DNA from: a virus
DNA: 28,261 nt
IMG/VR virus record: IMGVR_UViG_3300021091_005443
Coordinates: 1 to 28,261 of that record
Reading direction: 5' to 3' (one strand)
Shown piece after piece: positions 6,547-15,762 of this stretch (positions are counted from its first letter, which is position 1; each line of letters begins with the position of its first letter). The position numbers were made by a program, and so were the translations under genes. The notes under the pieces were generated by a model, which was not told the DNA's origin, ran no database searches, and worked only from the letters and a program-made list of their open reading frames with translations.

Positions 6547-7197
6547 ATGAGTAATGCACAAGAAATTGATAGCAACTTACTATCTACCATCAATTTTTCT
6601 TCAACACGTCTAATACAATGGATGAATGTTTTACGAGAAGAAAATATCCGACAACAAAATTCATATAGAATTCTGGAAAATTTTTGGGCTAGTCAAATAC
6701 GCAGCAAATCTTGGCTGATAAACGTCTTGAAGATGGAATTTCCAGACATTTCTGGCAATGCTTTGATTCTTGGGGGATGGTACGGTCTACTGGCTCAAAT
6801 GTTAGTGGATAATACTAACATTGAAAAAGTCATCAGTGTGGATATTGATGAAGAATGTAAGATTCTTGGTGAAAGGCTTTCTGAAAATGATCCCAGAATA
6901 GAATTCATGCACAAGGACATGAAATATTTTCTTAACTTTGAAAATATTTCATTGATTTTGAATACTAGCACAGAACACATGACTCAGGAGAAGTATGATG
7001 CTTGGTTAGAGCATATCCCTAATCACATACCTATTGTTTTACAAGGAAACAATTTTGTGAACTGTGTGGATCATGTGAGATGCCAAAATTCTTTAGACCA
7101 TTTTAATGTTGAAAGTAGGTTGAAGCGTATCGTATATACAAAATCTTTGGATTGTGTACAATTTCACAGATTCATGACCATAGGTTATAAAAATTAA
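6547..7197 (+). CDS. Class I SAM-dependent methyltransferase-like protein
   Basis: A 216-residue protein with a Rossmann-type core. ALILGGWYGLLAQML (72-86) is the glycine-rich motif I. VISVDID (95-101) gives the acidic residue that binds the SAM ribose (D99). HKDM (122-125) and LILNTSTEHM (136-145) follow in the motif II/IV positions. The GGWYG form is unusual compared with the common GxGxG. The substrate is unknown. It is the first gene of a 14-kb block of sugar and radical SAM genes, so a role in that pathway is likely. No clear ribosome site precedes the ATG, which lies two bases after the previous stop; translation may be coupled. Confidence 0.72.
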   Translation: MSNAQEIDSNLLSTINFSSTRLIQWMNVLREENIRQQNSYRILENFWASQIRSKSWLINVLKMEFPDISGNALILGGWYGLLAQMLVDNTNIEKVISVDIDEECKILGERLSENDPRIEFMHKDMKYFLNFENISLILNTSTEHMTQEKYDAWLEHIPNHIPIVLQGNNFVNCVDHVRCQNSLDHFNVESRLKRIVYTKSLDCVQFHRFMTIGYKN

Positions 7198-7214
7198 TTT
7201 GAGGTGGTTATACA

Positions 7215-8672
7215 ATGTCTTATAAGCAAGCGTTAGCTATTTTTCAAGACACAAAAAGAAAACTAGATGTCATTAGCCCGACCTTTTGTGCAGCCAAGTG
7301 GTTACAGGTAACCCTGCATCTTAGCACTGGCACCAATCACAGTTGCCATCATCCAAAAGTTCATTTAATTCCTTTAGAAGAACTACAAAAAAATCCTTCT
7401 GCACTTCATAATACAGAGTACAAAAAGGAATTACGAAAGCAGATGTTACAGGGTGAACGTCCAGGAGAATGTGACTATTGTTGGCGTGTAGAGGATTCTA
7501 CTAAAAATCAACCCAACGTGTTCAGTGACAGAACCACTAAAAGTTCTGAACTTTGGGCTAATCCACATATACCAAAAATTGCAAGAATGCCATGGGACGC
7601 AGATGTGGTCCCTACCTATGTGGAAGTGGACTTTGACACCACCTGCAACTTCAAGTGTGCCTATTGCTCTCCTTTGTACTCCACTACTTGGATGCAAGAA
7701 ATCAAATCTCATGGACCTTATGCATTAGATGGCAGTTCATTTAATGATATAAGTGACCTGAAGCCTGGAATGGGGCTACCTATTCTACAAAGTGAGGAGA
7801 ATCCTTACATTGAAGCATTCTGGAAATGGTGGCCAGATGCAGTTAAGGAAATGCATACCTTCCGAATCACAGGTGGAGAGCCTTTGTTAAGTAAAAATAC
7901 TTTCAAAGTCCTTGACTTTTTAATTGAAAACCCACAACCACAATTGGAATTTTCCATCAATTCCAATTTAGGGGCACCTGTAGAAATCATTGAAAAATTT
8001 TTAGAGAAGTTGGAAATAATAGAACAGAATAAAGCTGCTAAAGTAATTCATGTGTTCACAAGTTGTGAAGCAACTGGAAAAAGAGCAGAATATATACGTT
8101 TCGGTTTGAAATATGATTATTGGTTGGGTAACATTCATAAGATTCTACAAAGAATTCAGACAAGTAGAATTACTATCATGTCTACTTTTAATTTGTTATC
8201 TATCACCACATATAAAGATTTTCTTCAGGATATGTTGGATATCAAGAACACTTACGCAACTGCCAAGAGATTATTACCTTTAAGTGTAGATACTCCATAT
8301 CTCCGTCATCCGGAATTTTTAGCTCCCTGGATTGCCACGGAAAACTTCACACAGCACATTGTGGATTGTGTTACACTCATGTATAAAAATCAGGAAATAA
8401 CAGATTGGTTCCCACTACAAAATCGTGGCTTCTATGACCATGAAATTCACAGAATGCGTAGAATTCATAGCTTGATGATGGAACAACAGGGGGATAACAG
8501 AAGAAATATTCAGGCCAGAATAAATTTTGCAAAATTTGTAGACGAGTACGACAAGCGTAGAGGTACTAATTTCATTGAAACATTCCCTGAGTATGAAGAA
8601 TTCTATTATTTTTGTCGGGATGCACAAGTGTTACCACCTGACCTACAACTAAATTGGAAACCTGAGGTTTAG
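7215..8672 (+). CDS. Twitch-domain radical SAM protein
   Basis: A 485-residue radical SAM protein. The cluster-binding motif is C144-N-F-K-C148-A-Y-C151, and RITGGEP (217-223) is the SAM-binding GGEP segment. Extra cysteines before the core (C25, C44, C86, C89 in CDYCWRVED) suggest a second Fe-S site, as in twitch or SPASM-type proteins. Such proteins are common in T4-like phages beside epimerases and glycosyltransferases, but their substrates are unknown. The start has GAGGTGG upstream. It lies between the methyltransferase and the carbamoyltransferase with almost no spacing, so all three are probably one transcript. The IscA-like carrier at 219 may help load its clusters (inference). Confidence 0.88.
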   Translation: MSYKQALAIFQDTKRKLDVISPTFCAAKWLQVTLHLSTGTNHSCHHPKVHLIPLEELQKNPSALHNTEYKKELRKQMLQGERPGECDYCWRVEDSTKNQPNVFSDRTTKSSELWANPHIPKIARMPWDADVVPTYVEVDFDTTCNFKCAYCSPLYSTTWMQEIKSHGPYALDGSSFNDISDLKPGMGLPILQSEENPYIEAFWKWWPDAVKEMHTFRITGGEPLLSKNTFKVLDFLIENPQPQLEFSINSNLGAPVEIIEKFLEKLEIIEQNKAAKVIHVFTSCEATGKRAEYIRFGLKYDYWLGNIHKILQRIQTSRITIMSTFNLLSITTYKDFLQDMLDIKNTYATAKRLLPLSVDTPYLRHPEFLAPWIATENFTQHIVDCVTLMYKNQEITDWFPLQNRGFYDHEIHRMRRIHSLMMEQQGDNRRNIQARINFAKFVDEYDKRRGTNFIETFPEYEEFYYFCRDAQVLPPDLQLNWKPEV

Positions 8673-8676
8673 ATAT

Positions 8677-10128
8677 ATGGTAATTTGGGGAATTTCTGCC
8701 AACAGTCATGATGCTGCCATCACTGTGGTGCAAGACAAAGAAATATTGTTTGCCTCACAATCTGAACGTTATTCAGGTGTGAAGAATGACGCCCACCTGA
8801 ATGCTGGGATTATCACAGACGCAAATCGGTATGGAGAACCTGACCTAGTGATATGGTATGAACGCCCACTTATAAAGTCTCTACGTCAGTTACGAGCAGG
8901 ACAAGGATGGGTGAACAACAATGCTAAACAATATGTTCGCAAGTATGGAATAACTGCACCATTAGTTACAGTGGATCATCATCATAGCCATGCTGCCGGG
9001 GGATATTATACTAGCAACTTTGAAGAGGCTGCTGTGTTGGTGATTGATGCCATTGGTGAGTTTGACACCACCTCCATATGGCATGGAAAAGGTAGTAAAA
9101 TGGAGAAGAAGTTTTCCATTAAATATCCACATAGCTTAGGATTATGGTATTCAGCCATGACTCAACGAGTAGGTTTGAAACCCAATGAAGAGGAGTATAT
9201 TTTAATGGGCATGGCAGCCTATGGCGACCCATTAAAGTATACTAACTCCATTCTAGAAGATTTCTTTGATAGCCAACATATCTTGAAATTGAATCATAAT
9301 CTTCATCGTGGATGTACATGGTGGCGCCCGGAGTTAATCACAGAGCAGGATATGTATGATATTGCTGCGGCCACTCAATTCATTTATGAGTTATATCTTC
9401 ATGATTTGTTAGATAAGGCCCAAAAAATAACAGGTAGTAAGAATTTAGTATTGGGTGGAGGATGTGCATTAAACTGTGTGGCCAACAGAATTGCTTTTCA
9501 ATATTTTGAAAGAGTTTGGATCATGCCTAATCCTGGGGATGCCGGTAATAGCTTAGGTGCCATTACTGCATATCAACAGGAATTTTTGAATTGGAGAGGA
9601 CCGTATCTTGGGTTTGACATGGGAATAAAATACCCTACAGAACAATTGATTGAAACATTACAGAAAGAAAAAATTGCAGGTGTGGCATTTGGTAGAGCTG
9701 AGTTTGGGCCTCGTGCATTAGGTCACAGAAGTTTGTTGGCTGACCCACGCGGTGATGACATCAAAGACAAGGTGAACAGCATCAAGAAACGACAAAAGTT
9801 TCGTCCATTTGCACCTGCCATTCTGGCTGAACACGCTAATGAGTACTTTCATATGCCTACAACAGAAAGTCCTTACATGCAATATACTGCTGTATGTAAG
9901 CGTCCTTTGACATTTCCTGCTATCATACATGCTGATGGAACTTCTCGGGTACAAACAGTTTCCAAGACAGATTCACCTGACTTTTATGCCTTTTTACAAG
10001 AATGGTATCGTGAAACTGGATGTCCCATGGTGCTGAATACCAGTTTAAACATCAAAGGCAAGCCCATGGTGAACAACAAACAAGATGCCATAGACTTTGC
10101 TAACAAATACAGTGTAAGTGTGTTATGA
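8677..10128 (+). CDS. Carbamoyltransferase (NodU/CmcH/TobZ family)
   Basis: A 483-residue enzyme that transfers a carbamoyl group from carbamoyl phosphate through carbamoyl-adenylate to a hydroxyl, often on a sugar. The N-terminal Kae1-like domain begins GISANSHDAA (5-14) and contains the metal-binding cluster HHHSHAAGGYY (101-111) and GGGCALN (259-265). The C-terminal YrdC-like domain has FGPRALGHRS (343-352), ADPR and KFRPFAPAIL. The length is slightly below NodU (about 550-570). It ends in an ATGA overlap with the GT10-like gene, suggesting that a glycan is the substrate. Carbamoyltransferases of this kind are known in T4-like cyanophages. Confidence 0.93.
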   Translation: MVIWGISANSHDAAITVVQDKEILFASQSERYSGVKNDAHLNAGIITDANRYGEPDLVIWYERPLIKSLRQLRAGQGWVNNNAKQYVRKYGITAPLVTVDHHHSHAAGGYYTSNFEEAAVLVIDAIGEFDTTSIWHGKGSKMEKKFSIKYPHSLGLWYSAMTQRVGLKPNEEEYILMGMAAYGDPLKYTNSILEDFFDSQHILKLNHNLHRGCTWWRPELITEQDMYDIAAATQFIYELYLHDLLDKAQKITGSKNLVLGGGCALNCVANRIAFQYFERVWIMPNPGDAGNSLGAITAYQQEFLNWRGPYLGFDMGIKYPTEQLIETLQKEKIAGVAFGRAEFGPRALGHRSLLADPRGDDIKDKVNSIKKRQKFRPFAPAILAEHANEYFHMPTTESPYMQYTAVCKRPLTFPAIIHADGTSRVQTVSKTDSPDFYAFLQEWYRETGCPMVLNTSLNIKGKPMVNNKQDAIDFANKYSVSVL

Positions 10129-11453
10129 AACTAGCCTATGATTTTTATGACCACAGAAGAAATGAACCTTTTCCTAATTTAACACCTGCCATAGTGCGCG
10201 ATTACTACAGTAACAATCCGGTGAGTGAAATATTTCAGTATGATCCACCTTCACCTTTCAAGTTAAAAACTACATTAGGACAATTTTGGCAATATCTTCC
10301 TAAAAAGTTTGATGTGGTAACTTTGTCAGAAAGCTTTAATGAAAATGATTTTTTTCTCTACACATTTGGTCTATATGGGTATCATAGAGACCTATTGATT
10401 TCTTATGGAAACAAAGAGTCAGCTAAAGGAGAAAAATATAATGTGTCATTTGTGAGAAATGTTTCTGAAAAAGCTGTAGAATTATGCAAACAAGGAAAGT
10501 TGAAATTTATAGTGAACTACGCACATGAACCTTTCAATGATTTTGAATTTTTAGAACTGTTCCAACGAGACTTGGATCTATTAGGATTATCCTTGAAGAA
10601 TGATTTTGTGTTTTTCATTGGATCCTCCAATTTTTTTGACAGATACCCAGCAGCCGATGGATACAACTTCATTTGTGAAAACACACCCATGACTGATTGT
10701 GCCAATGTGTTGGAGGAAATGAAACTTCGTCCTATCCCTTCGGTTGGGTTCAAAAGTGCACTTATTCACGAACATGAACTGGATAACCCCAGGACAAAAC
10801 ACTTCATTACCATGAACAAGTCTCATAAAAGTCATAGAATTACTTTGGGATGTTTGTTTGAAAGTAGAAATATGTGGGACAAAGTATACGCCAGTTTTCT
10901 TCACACAGGAAATGATAATCCTGTGAAAACTGGAGATGAGGTGTTGGATGTTGAATTACATGAAGCCAGAGAACGCCTATTTTCTAAAATGCCTATTGTT
11001 TTGGATTCTCATGGGTATGATCCAAATGATATTCCAACCACTCGGTCATTCAAAAAACCGTTGTATCTGAATTCCTACATATACATTGTAACTGAAACAA
11101 TTTTCAATGATGATGTGTTCATTTCAGAGAAGATATGTAACCCTATCATTGTGTTACAACCATTCATTGTCATGGCCGGGCCACATTATTTGAAATATCT
11201 CAGAAAACTAGGATATCAAACATTTCATGGATTCATTGATGAAAGCTATGATGATGAAATAGACAATGGTAGACGTATGCATAAGATTTGCAAGGAGATT
11301 GAAAGAATATCCAATTTACCATTGAATGACCTTCATGAATGGTATCAATCCATTAAACCCATTGTTTTACACAACAGAAATTTATTGTCATCTAAATATG
11401 CACATAGACCTTTATATGTGAATACCTTGGAAACCCTTTATAATGCAATCTAG
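10125..11453 (+). CDS. GT10/fucosyltransferase-like glycosyltransferase
   Basis: A 442-residue protein. The N-terminal 300 residues are unfamiliar. Residues 318-375 carry a pattern resembling the nucleotide-sugar-binding region of alpha-1,3-fucosyltransferases (GT10): YIVTET, then FISEKICNPI, QPFIVMAGPHYLKYLRKLGY and a DESYDD acidic end. No signal peptide or membrane segment is apparent, so it would act in the cytoplasm. A second protein of the same plan is encoded at 17244. The donor and acceptor are unknown. It is coupled to the carbamoyltransferase by ATGA, and its end overlaps the next gene by 11 bases. Confidence 0.65.
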   Translation: MKLAYDFYDHRRNEPFPNLTPAIVRDYYSNNPVSEIFQYDPPSPFKLKTTLGQFWQYLPKKFDVVTLSESFNENDFFLYTFGLYGYHRDLLISYGNKESAKGEKYNVSFVRNVSEKAVELCKQGKLKFIVNYAHEPFNDFEFLELFQRDLDLLGLSLKNDFVFFIGSSNFFDRYPAADGYNFICENTPMTDCANVLEEMKLRPIPSVGFKSALIHEHELDNPRTKHFITMNKSHKSHRITLGCLFESRNMWDKVYASFLHTGNDNPVKTGDEVLDVELHEARERLFSKMPIVLDSHGYDPNDIPTTRSFKKPLYLNSYIYIVTETIFNDDVFISEKICNPIIVLQPFIVMAGPHYLKYLRKLGYQTFHGFIDESYDDEIDNGRRMHKICKEIERISNLPLNDLHEWYQSIKPIVLHNRNLLSSKYAHRPLYVNTLETLYNAI

Positions 11454-12384
11454 AATATTAATAACAGGCGGAGCGGGTTATCTTGGTTCAGTTGTTGCTG
11501 AACACTTTTTAAGTTTGGGCTTTCCCGTCACCGTGTTGGACAATCTTCATTACAAACAGTTGTCTTTGTTGCACCTGTTCAAACATACACAGTTTAAGTT
11601 TGTGTTGGGAGATGCTCGTAACAAGGAATTGTTGCAACGTTTGGTAAAAGAACATGATGTGATAATTCCACTTGCTGCTGTGGTGGGAATGCCCGCATGT
11701 GACAAGAATCCTCAATTAGCTATGGATTTGAATTTTCATCAGATTGAAAATGTTCTGGAAGTGTTGGAAGACCATCAAAAACTAATACTTCCCAACACCA
11801 ACAGCCAGTATGGCTCTTCCAGTGACATCATCACTGAGGAAAGTCCATTCAATCCTTTGTCTTTGTATGCCAGAACCAAATGTGATGCTGAAAATGCCAT
11901 GTTGGCAAAAGGTAATGGGGTGTCCCTACGTCTTGCCACTGTGTTTGGTGTGTCACCAAGAATGCGGCAAGATTTACTGGTGAATGATTTTGTGTACAAG
12001 GCATTGACAGATGGTTATTTGGTGTTGTTTGAAGCTGATTTCAAACGTAACTACATACACATACGAGACATTGCTCGAACCTTTCAATTCATCATGGAAA
12101 ACTATGACAAATGCAAAGGTCAAGCTTTCAACGTGGGATTGTCCACTGCCAATTTAAGTAAACTGGAACTGGCAGAAAAAATCAAGCAGTATATTCCTTC
12201 TTTGGTTATCAAGCAAGATAATTTCAAAGAGGATTTTGACAAAAGAAATTACATTGTATCCAATCAAAAAATTGAGCGATTGGGTTGGTTTCCTGTTTTT
12301 ACATTAGATTATGGTATTCAACAACTTACAGAAGCATACAAACTCATCATCACACACAACAATAGGAATTTCACAAATCTATGA
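11443..12384 (+). CDS. NAD-dependent epimerase/dehydratase (extended SDR)
   Basis: A 313-residue Rossmann enzyme. GGAGYLG (9-15) binds NAD(P), D58 lies in the GDARN segment, LAAVVG is the third strand, and the catalytic Y142-x3-K146 is intact in LYARTK. NTNSQYG precedes it in the position of the catalytic Ser/Thr strand. FKRNYIHIRDIARTF is the typical sugar-nucleotide epimerase segment. The likely substrate is an NDP-sugar, but epimerase and dehydratase activity cannot be told apart by eye. It starts 11 bases before the previous stop and ends in an ATGA overlap with the following gene. Confidence 0.88.
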   Translation: MQSRILITGGAGYLGSVVAEHFLSLGFPVTVLDNLHYKQLSLLHLFKHTQFKFVLGDARNKELLQRLVKEHDVIIPLAAVVGMPACDKNPQLAMDLNFHQIENVLEVLEDHQKLILPNTNSQYGSSSDIITEESPFNPLSLYARTKCDAENAMLAKGNGVSLRLATVFGVSPRMRQDLLVNDFVYKALTDGYLVLFEADFKRNYIHIRDIARTFQFIMENYDKCKGQAFNVGLSTANLSKLELAEKIKQYIPSLVIKQDNFKEDFDKRNYIVSNQKIERLGWFPVFTLDYGIQQLTEAYKLIITHNNRNFTNL

Positions 12385-12821
12385 CTGAACGCCGCTATTT
12401 GCACACCTTGGGTGATTTAATTGACCGTTTGAGCATTGTGCAGTTGAAAGAAGTATTCATTCCTGAGTACAAGAAAGAATATGCTCAAGAAATTGAAGAT
12501 ATTGTTCATGACATCCAATTGATTTTAAATGATGTAGAAGAACCCATCACAGCTGACACCATTCGTGCTATTGTAGTAGTTTCACAAATGAATCTTCATA
12601 TCTGGCATAATGAATCCAATTATCGTCGGGGGATCCGAGATGGAAACAACCTAGAACTGACACACGGATTAAATGGCATTCGTAATACTGCAAAGAATGT
12701 CATCCAGGAAGTTGTTGGTGGTAGAAAAGACTATAAGGTAGATTGTTTAGCAGCTGACTTTAAAGATTGGGAAGTAAGTTGGAATGGCAATACAAGAAAC
12801 CAAGAAACGAACGACGATTAA
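12381..12821 (+). CDS. Conserved helical protein of unknown function (HTLGDLIDRLSIVQLK type)
   Basis: A 146-residue protein starting with HTLGDLIDRLSIVQLKE, a segment I associate with small uncharacterised proteins found in phage and bacterial glycan clusters (possibly the DUF4254 group). It is acidic and appears fully helical, and has no cysteine pair or nucleotide-binding motif. It is encoded between an epimerase and a DUF2061 gene, joined by an ATGA start and a 38-base overlap at its end, so it probably serves the same pathway. I do not recognise a catalytic activity. Confidence 0.65.
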   Translation: MTERRYLHTLGDLIDRLSIVQLKEVFIPEYKKEYAQEIEDIVHDIQLILNDVEEPITADTIRAIVVVSQMNLHIWHNESNYRRGIRDGNNLELTHGLNGIRNTAKNVIQEVVGGRKDYKVDCLAADFKDWEVSWNGNTRNQETNDD

Positions 12822-12996
12822 AGCGATTACGTGGAGAGCTGTTGCAATTGTAAATTCATGGGTGATACTGAGTTTATCATTTAGCACATCCAATCTCACG
12901 AATGCTCTGTTAATGAACTTAACTGGGTTTTTCGCATTTTATTTTTTTGAACGTGTGTGGAGCAAAATTAATTATGGTAGATACTACCAGGAGTAA
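12784..12996 (+). CDS. Second DUF2061 small membrane protein
   Basis: A 70-residue protein with KAITWRAVAIVNSWVILS and FFERVWSKINYG, the DUF2061 signatures, and two hydrophobic stretches (about 15-35 and 40-55). It is a distant paralogue of the protein at 2363: the two share the WR/YR turn and the ER(V/I)W end but differ elsewhere. The gene overlaps the previous one by 38 bases and has GGAAG upstream. Having two DUF2061 genes in one phage segment is notable. The family function is unknown. Confidence 0.8.
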   Translation: MAIQETKKRTTIKAITWRAVAIVNSWVILSLSFSTSNLTNALLMNLTGFFAFYFFERVWSKINYGRYYQE

Positions 12997-12998
12997 TT

Positions 12999-14006
12999 AT
13001 GGAATTGAGAGGTAAAAACATCCTTGTGACGGGTGCCAATGGTTTAGTCGGGAATCCTACTGTTCGTAAATGTTTAGAAGCAGGTGCCAACAAGGTTTAT
13101 GCTGTAGACCTTCGTTTTTCAAAAGAATTACAACAATGGGCGATAGATTGCAGCGGGCAACTTCAATTAGTTGAAACAGACCTAACGTATTTGGAAAATT
13201 GTGAGAGATTGTTTCAAACGGCCATGGGCCGATGGGCCCAAGATAAGATTCATGTAGTATTGCACATTGCAGGTATCAAAGGATCACCATCCAGAACAGC
13301 TAAATCGCCAGCAGATTATTTGTTCCCTATGATGATGTTTAATACCAACATGATGAAAGCCTCTTTTGATGCACAAGTAGAATGGTTCGTCTATCTTTCT
13401 TCTGTGGGTGTGTATAGCCCAGCGGACGTGATGTACGAAGATAGTGTATGGGAAACCATGCCATCTAAAAATGATTGGCATCCTGGATGGTCCAAACGCA
13501 TGGGAGAATTGGCATTGGATGCTTTAAAAATACAACATGGTTGGGATAATTGGACCATACTGCGTCCATCAAACATTTATGGTCCCAATGATAATTTTTC
13601 TCCTGACGCCACGGTAATAAGCTCTAACATCTGGAAGTTAACAGGAACTAATTCTGAGGACATGATTTGTTGGGGTGACGGTTCTTCCAAGAGAGATTTT
13701 GTGTTTAGTGAGGATGTGGCTGATGCTACTATTGATGCTGTGAAAAATGAAGTTCGTGATGTGGTAAATTTTGGATGTGGTGAAGCAGTCTCCATCAAAG
13801 ATACTATTGAAACTATTGTGTCTGAATATCAGTCCATCACAGGCAATAGGAAAAACATCATCTGGGATTCTTCAAAGCCAAATGGAGATAAGTTGCGGTG
13901 TTTAAGCACAGAAAGACAACAGAAGTACAATTTGCTACCAACAACCTCATTAAGAGATGGTATACGAAAAACTTTGCAGATATTTCTAGGACCTAGTCCC
14001 AAGTAG
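12999..14006 (+). CDS. NAD-dependent epimerase/dehydratase lacking the catalytic Tyr
   Basis: A 335-residue extended SDR resembling GDP-L-fucose synthase-like phage proteins. TGANGLVG (11-18) binds NAD(P), D37 ends the second strand, IAGIKG (90-95) and YLSSVGVYSP (132-141) follow the fold, and LRPSNIYGPNDN is clear. The expected YxxxK reads HPGWSKRMGE: the Lys (K166) is present, but the position four before it is Pro162, not Tyr. The enzyme may use another acid/base, catalyse a different reaction, or bind only. Its ribosome site AGGAG is strong. The downstream SDR at 14788 shows the same loss. Confidence 0.83.
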   Translation: MELRGKNILVTGANGLVGNPTVRKCLEAGANKVYAVDLRFSKELQQWAIDCSGQLQLVETDLTYLENCERLFQTAMGRWAQDKIHVVLHIAGIKGSPSRTAKSPADYLFPMMMFNTNMMKASFDAQVEWFVYLSSVGVYSPADVMYEDSVWETMPSKNDWHPGWSKRMGELALDALKIQHGWDNWTILRPSNIYGPNDNFSPDATVISSNIWKLTGTNSEDMICWGDGSSKRDFVFSEDVADATIDAVKNEVRDVVNFGCGEAVSIKDTIETIVSEYQSITGNRKNIIWDSSKPNGDKLRCLSTERQQKYNLLPTTSLRDGIRKTLQIFLGPSPK

Positions 14007-14014
14007 GGAGAGGA

Positions 14015-14022
14015 CATAAATA
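14015..14022 (+). promoter_or_regulatory. Possible T4-like late promoter (CATAAATA)
   Basis: CATAAATA differs by one base from the T4 late -10 consensus TATAAATA and lies in one of the few true intergenic gaps (14007-14044), 23 bases before the oxygenase start. A DsbA-like late-transcription protein is encoded in this window. No -35 is expected for this class. The match is short and the region is AT-rich, so this is a weak call. Confidence 0.35.
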
Positions 14023-14044
14023 AAAACAAAGGAGATGAAGTAGT

Positions 14045-14770
14045 ATGAATATAAAGCAACAATCTTTAATTGAAAAAGGCTTCTATGTGGGCAAAGTAGA
14101 AGAATTGGTAACAGATTTAGATGAATTCAATCAGATGTGTGATTTTGTGATGAACTTCTCCTACACTGATGATAACTGGGATTGCTATTATCCGGTGAAA
14201 CCTGCTCCTGAAACACCAGCAGAAATAAAGAAGATGTATTATGATAATCCAGAATGTTGGCCATCTGTCATAAAAATGCATGAAGTTGAAGAAAGAAAAA
14301 TCTTACAGGACAAATACAAACTATCTTATGACCAAAAATGGTATCGTTTGTTAAATGATCCTCAGCCGGTAGCAGGTGTAAAATTTAAATATTTTCAAAA
14401 ACTATCTGAGAGATTTATCGCAGAAGCATATCCAGAAATGGATTTAAATTCTGCACATCATAACAATGTGTTTGCATTGTACGATGACAAGGATTGTTAT
14501 ATTGACCGACATAAAGATGGGCAAACAGGTAAGTTTTGTGGAATCATCATCTACTTAAGTCCTGAAGATACCTGGAAGGATGGCGGCGGCGAATTTCTAT
14601 GTGGCACAGACACTAACAACAATCCTGTGTCGGATAAGGTTATCCCAGTCAGAGGAAATTATGTGGTATTGGATTTCATGCGTCATGATGCCTGGCATGA
14701 GGTTTTACCTGTAAAGAATGGATTTAAACGTTGGTCTTACTTAGATTTCGTCCGAGAGGAAAAAAATTAA
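14045..14770 (+). CDS. 2-oxoglutarate/Fe(II)-dependent oxygenase
   Basis: A 241-residue protein with the double-stranded beta-helix signature of 2OG-Fe(II) oxygenases. The iron ligands are H156 and D158 in RHKDG and H218 in AWHEV; the 2-oxoglutarate-binding Arg is R229 in FKRWSY. GGGEFLCG and the LDFMRHDAWHEV segment match the 2OG-FeII_Oxy prolyl-hydroxylase-like group common in T4-like phages. It would hydroxylate a protein or small molecule in the cytoplasm using O2. The substrate is unknown. GGAG lies ten bases upstream of the ATG, a little far but usable. It sits between two SDR genes. Confidence 0.85.
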   Translation: MNIKQQSLIEKGFYVGKVEELVTDLDEFNQMCDFVMNFSYTDDNWDCYYPVKPAPETPAEIKKMYYDNPECWPSVIKMHEVEERKILQDKYKLSYDQKWYRLLNDPQPVAGVKFKYFQKLSERFIAEAYPEMDLNSAHHNNVFALYDDKDCYIDRHKDGQTGKFCGIIIYLSPEDTWKDGGGEFLCGTDTNNNPVSDKVIPVRGNYVVLDFMRHDAWHEVLPVKNGFKRWSYLDFVREEKN

Positions 14771-14787
14771 CTTAAAGGTGAATTGTC

Positions 14788-15762
14788 ATGATTGATAAAG
14801 ATTCTAGAATATTAATTACCGGTGGCGCAGGATTAGTTGGTCAAAATCTAACAAAATATCTTGTCGAACAAGGCTACAAAAACATCCGAGTGCCTATTCA
14901 TAGAAGAAGGCCCAGAGAACAATATGAGGGTGTTTTTTATTGGGATGCTGAGCTAACTGACTATAACAGTTGCTTGAAAATTACTGAAAATGTAGATGTG
15001 GTGATACACGCGGCCGCCTCTACTTCTAATGCAGTGGATACCGTCGTAGATCCTCTTGCTCATGTCACACCTAATGTGGCCATGAACAATTTTCTGATTG
15101 ATGCATCATATCGTAACAAAGTGAAAAAGTATATTTTCCTATCTTCCAACACAGTATACCCTCCTAAAGGAGATGAGCCTGTAGTAGAGACAGACTTTCT
15201 TTTTGATGCTCCCTATCCAGTTTACTTTCCAGTAGGATGGATGAAACGATATGCTGAAGTGCAATGTGAATTGTATGCCAAGTATCTGCCCAATCCTATG
15301 ACCACAGTAGTAATTCGACCAGCCAATTTATATGGTCCTCATGACAAGTATGATTTCAACAAGTGCCATGTAACACCTGCCACTATCAGAAAAGTTGCTG
15401 ATAACATGAATCCCATCCCGGTTTGGGGTGATGGTTCTGAACTTCGTGACTTGTTGTATATTGATGATTTTGTGGAAGCCATTGAATTAATCATGAGAAA
15501 ACAAGATAGTTATGAGGTATTCAATGTAGGCTCCAATACTGTGTATTCAGTGAATGAGGTGTTGAACACCATGAAGCGTTTGGTTGGTAATGATAATCCT
15601 GTAACCTATGTACAGGGTAAGCCATCTATGATTCCTGTCAGAAAAATCAATTCAGATAAAATCAAGAGTCAACTTGGATGGGAAGCCAAGACTTCTTTGG
15701 ATGAAGGGTTAATGAAAACTTACAATTGGTATATGCAACACCGTGGAGAATTTCAGAGATGA
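14788..15762 (+). CDS. NAD-dependent epimerase/dehydratase lacking the catalytic Tyr
   Basis: A 324-residue extended SDR. The first residues include RILITGGAGLVGQN (7-20), then VIHAAAST (72-79), FLSSNTVYPP (117-126) and VIRPANLYGPHDKYD. The catalytic-helix Lys is K153 in GWMKRYAE, but the position four before it is Val149; the nearest Tyr is Y146, seven before. This is the same arrangement as in the SDR at 12999, so the two may be a related subgroup. NDP-sugar epimerase or reductase activity is likely but not certain. A ribosome site AAAGGTG is present. The gene ends in an ATGA overlap with the SGNH-like gene. Confidence 0.83.
   Translation: MIDKDSRILITGGAGLVGQNLTKYLVEQGYKNIRVPIHRRRPREQYEGVFYWDAELTDYNSCLKITENVDVVIHAAASTSNAVDTVVDPLAHVTPNVAMNNFLIDASYRNKVKKYIFLSSNTVYPPKGDEPVVETDFLFDAPYPVYFPVGWMKRYAEVQCELYAKYLPNPMTTVVIRPANLYGPHDKYDFNKCHVTPATIRKVADNMNPIPVWGDGSELRDLLYIDDFVEAIELIMRKQDSYEVFNVGSNTVYSVNEVLNTMKRLVGNDNPVTYVQGKPSMIPVRKINSDKIKSQLGWEAKTSLDEGLMKTYNWYMQHRGEFQR

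Noticed and set aside
11449-14814. A shared 14-base sequence TCTAGAATATTAAT at the starts of two SDR genes (about 11449 and 14801)
   Set aside because: Both copies encode the conserved S-R-I-L-I of related Rossmann enzymes, so paralogy explains it. No longer repeat surrounds them.
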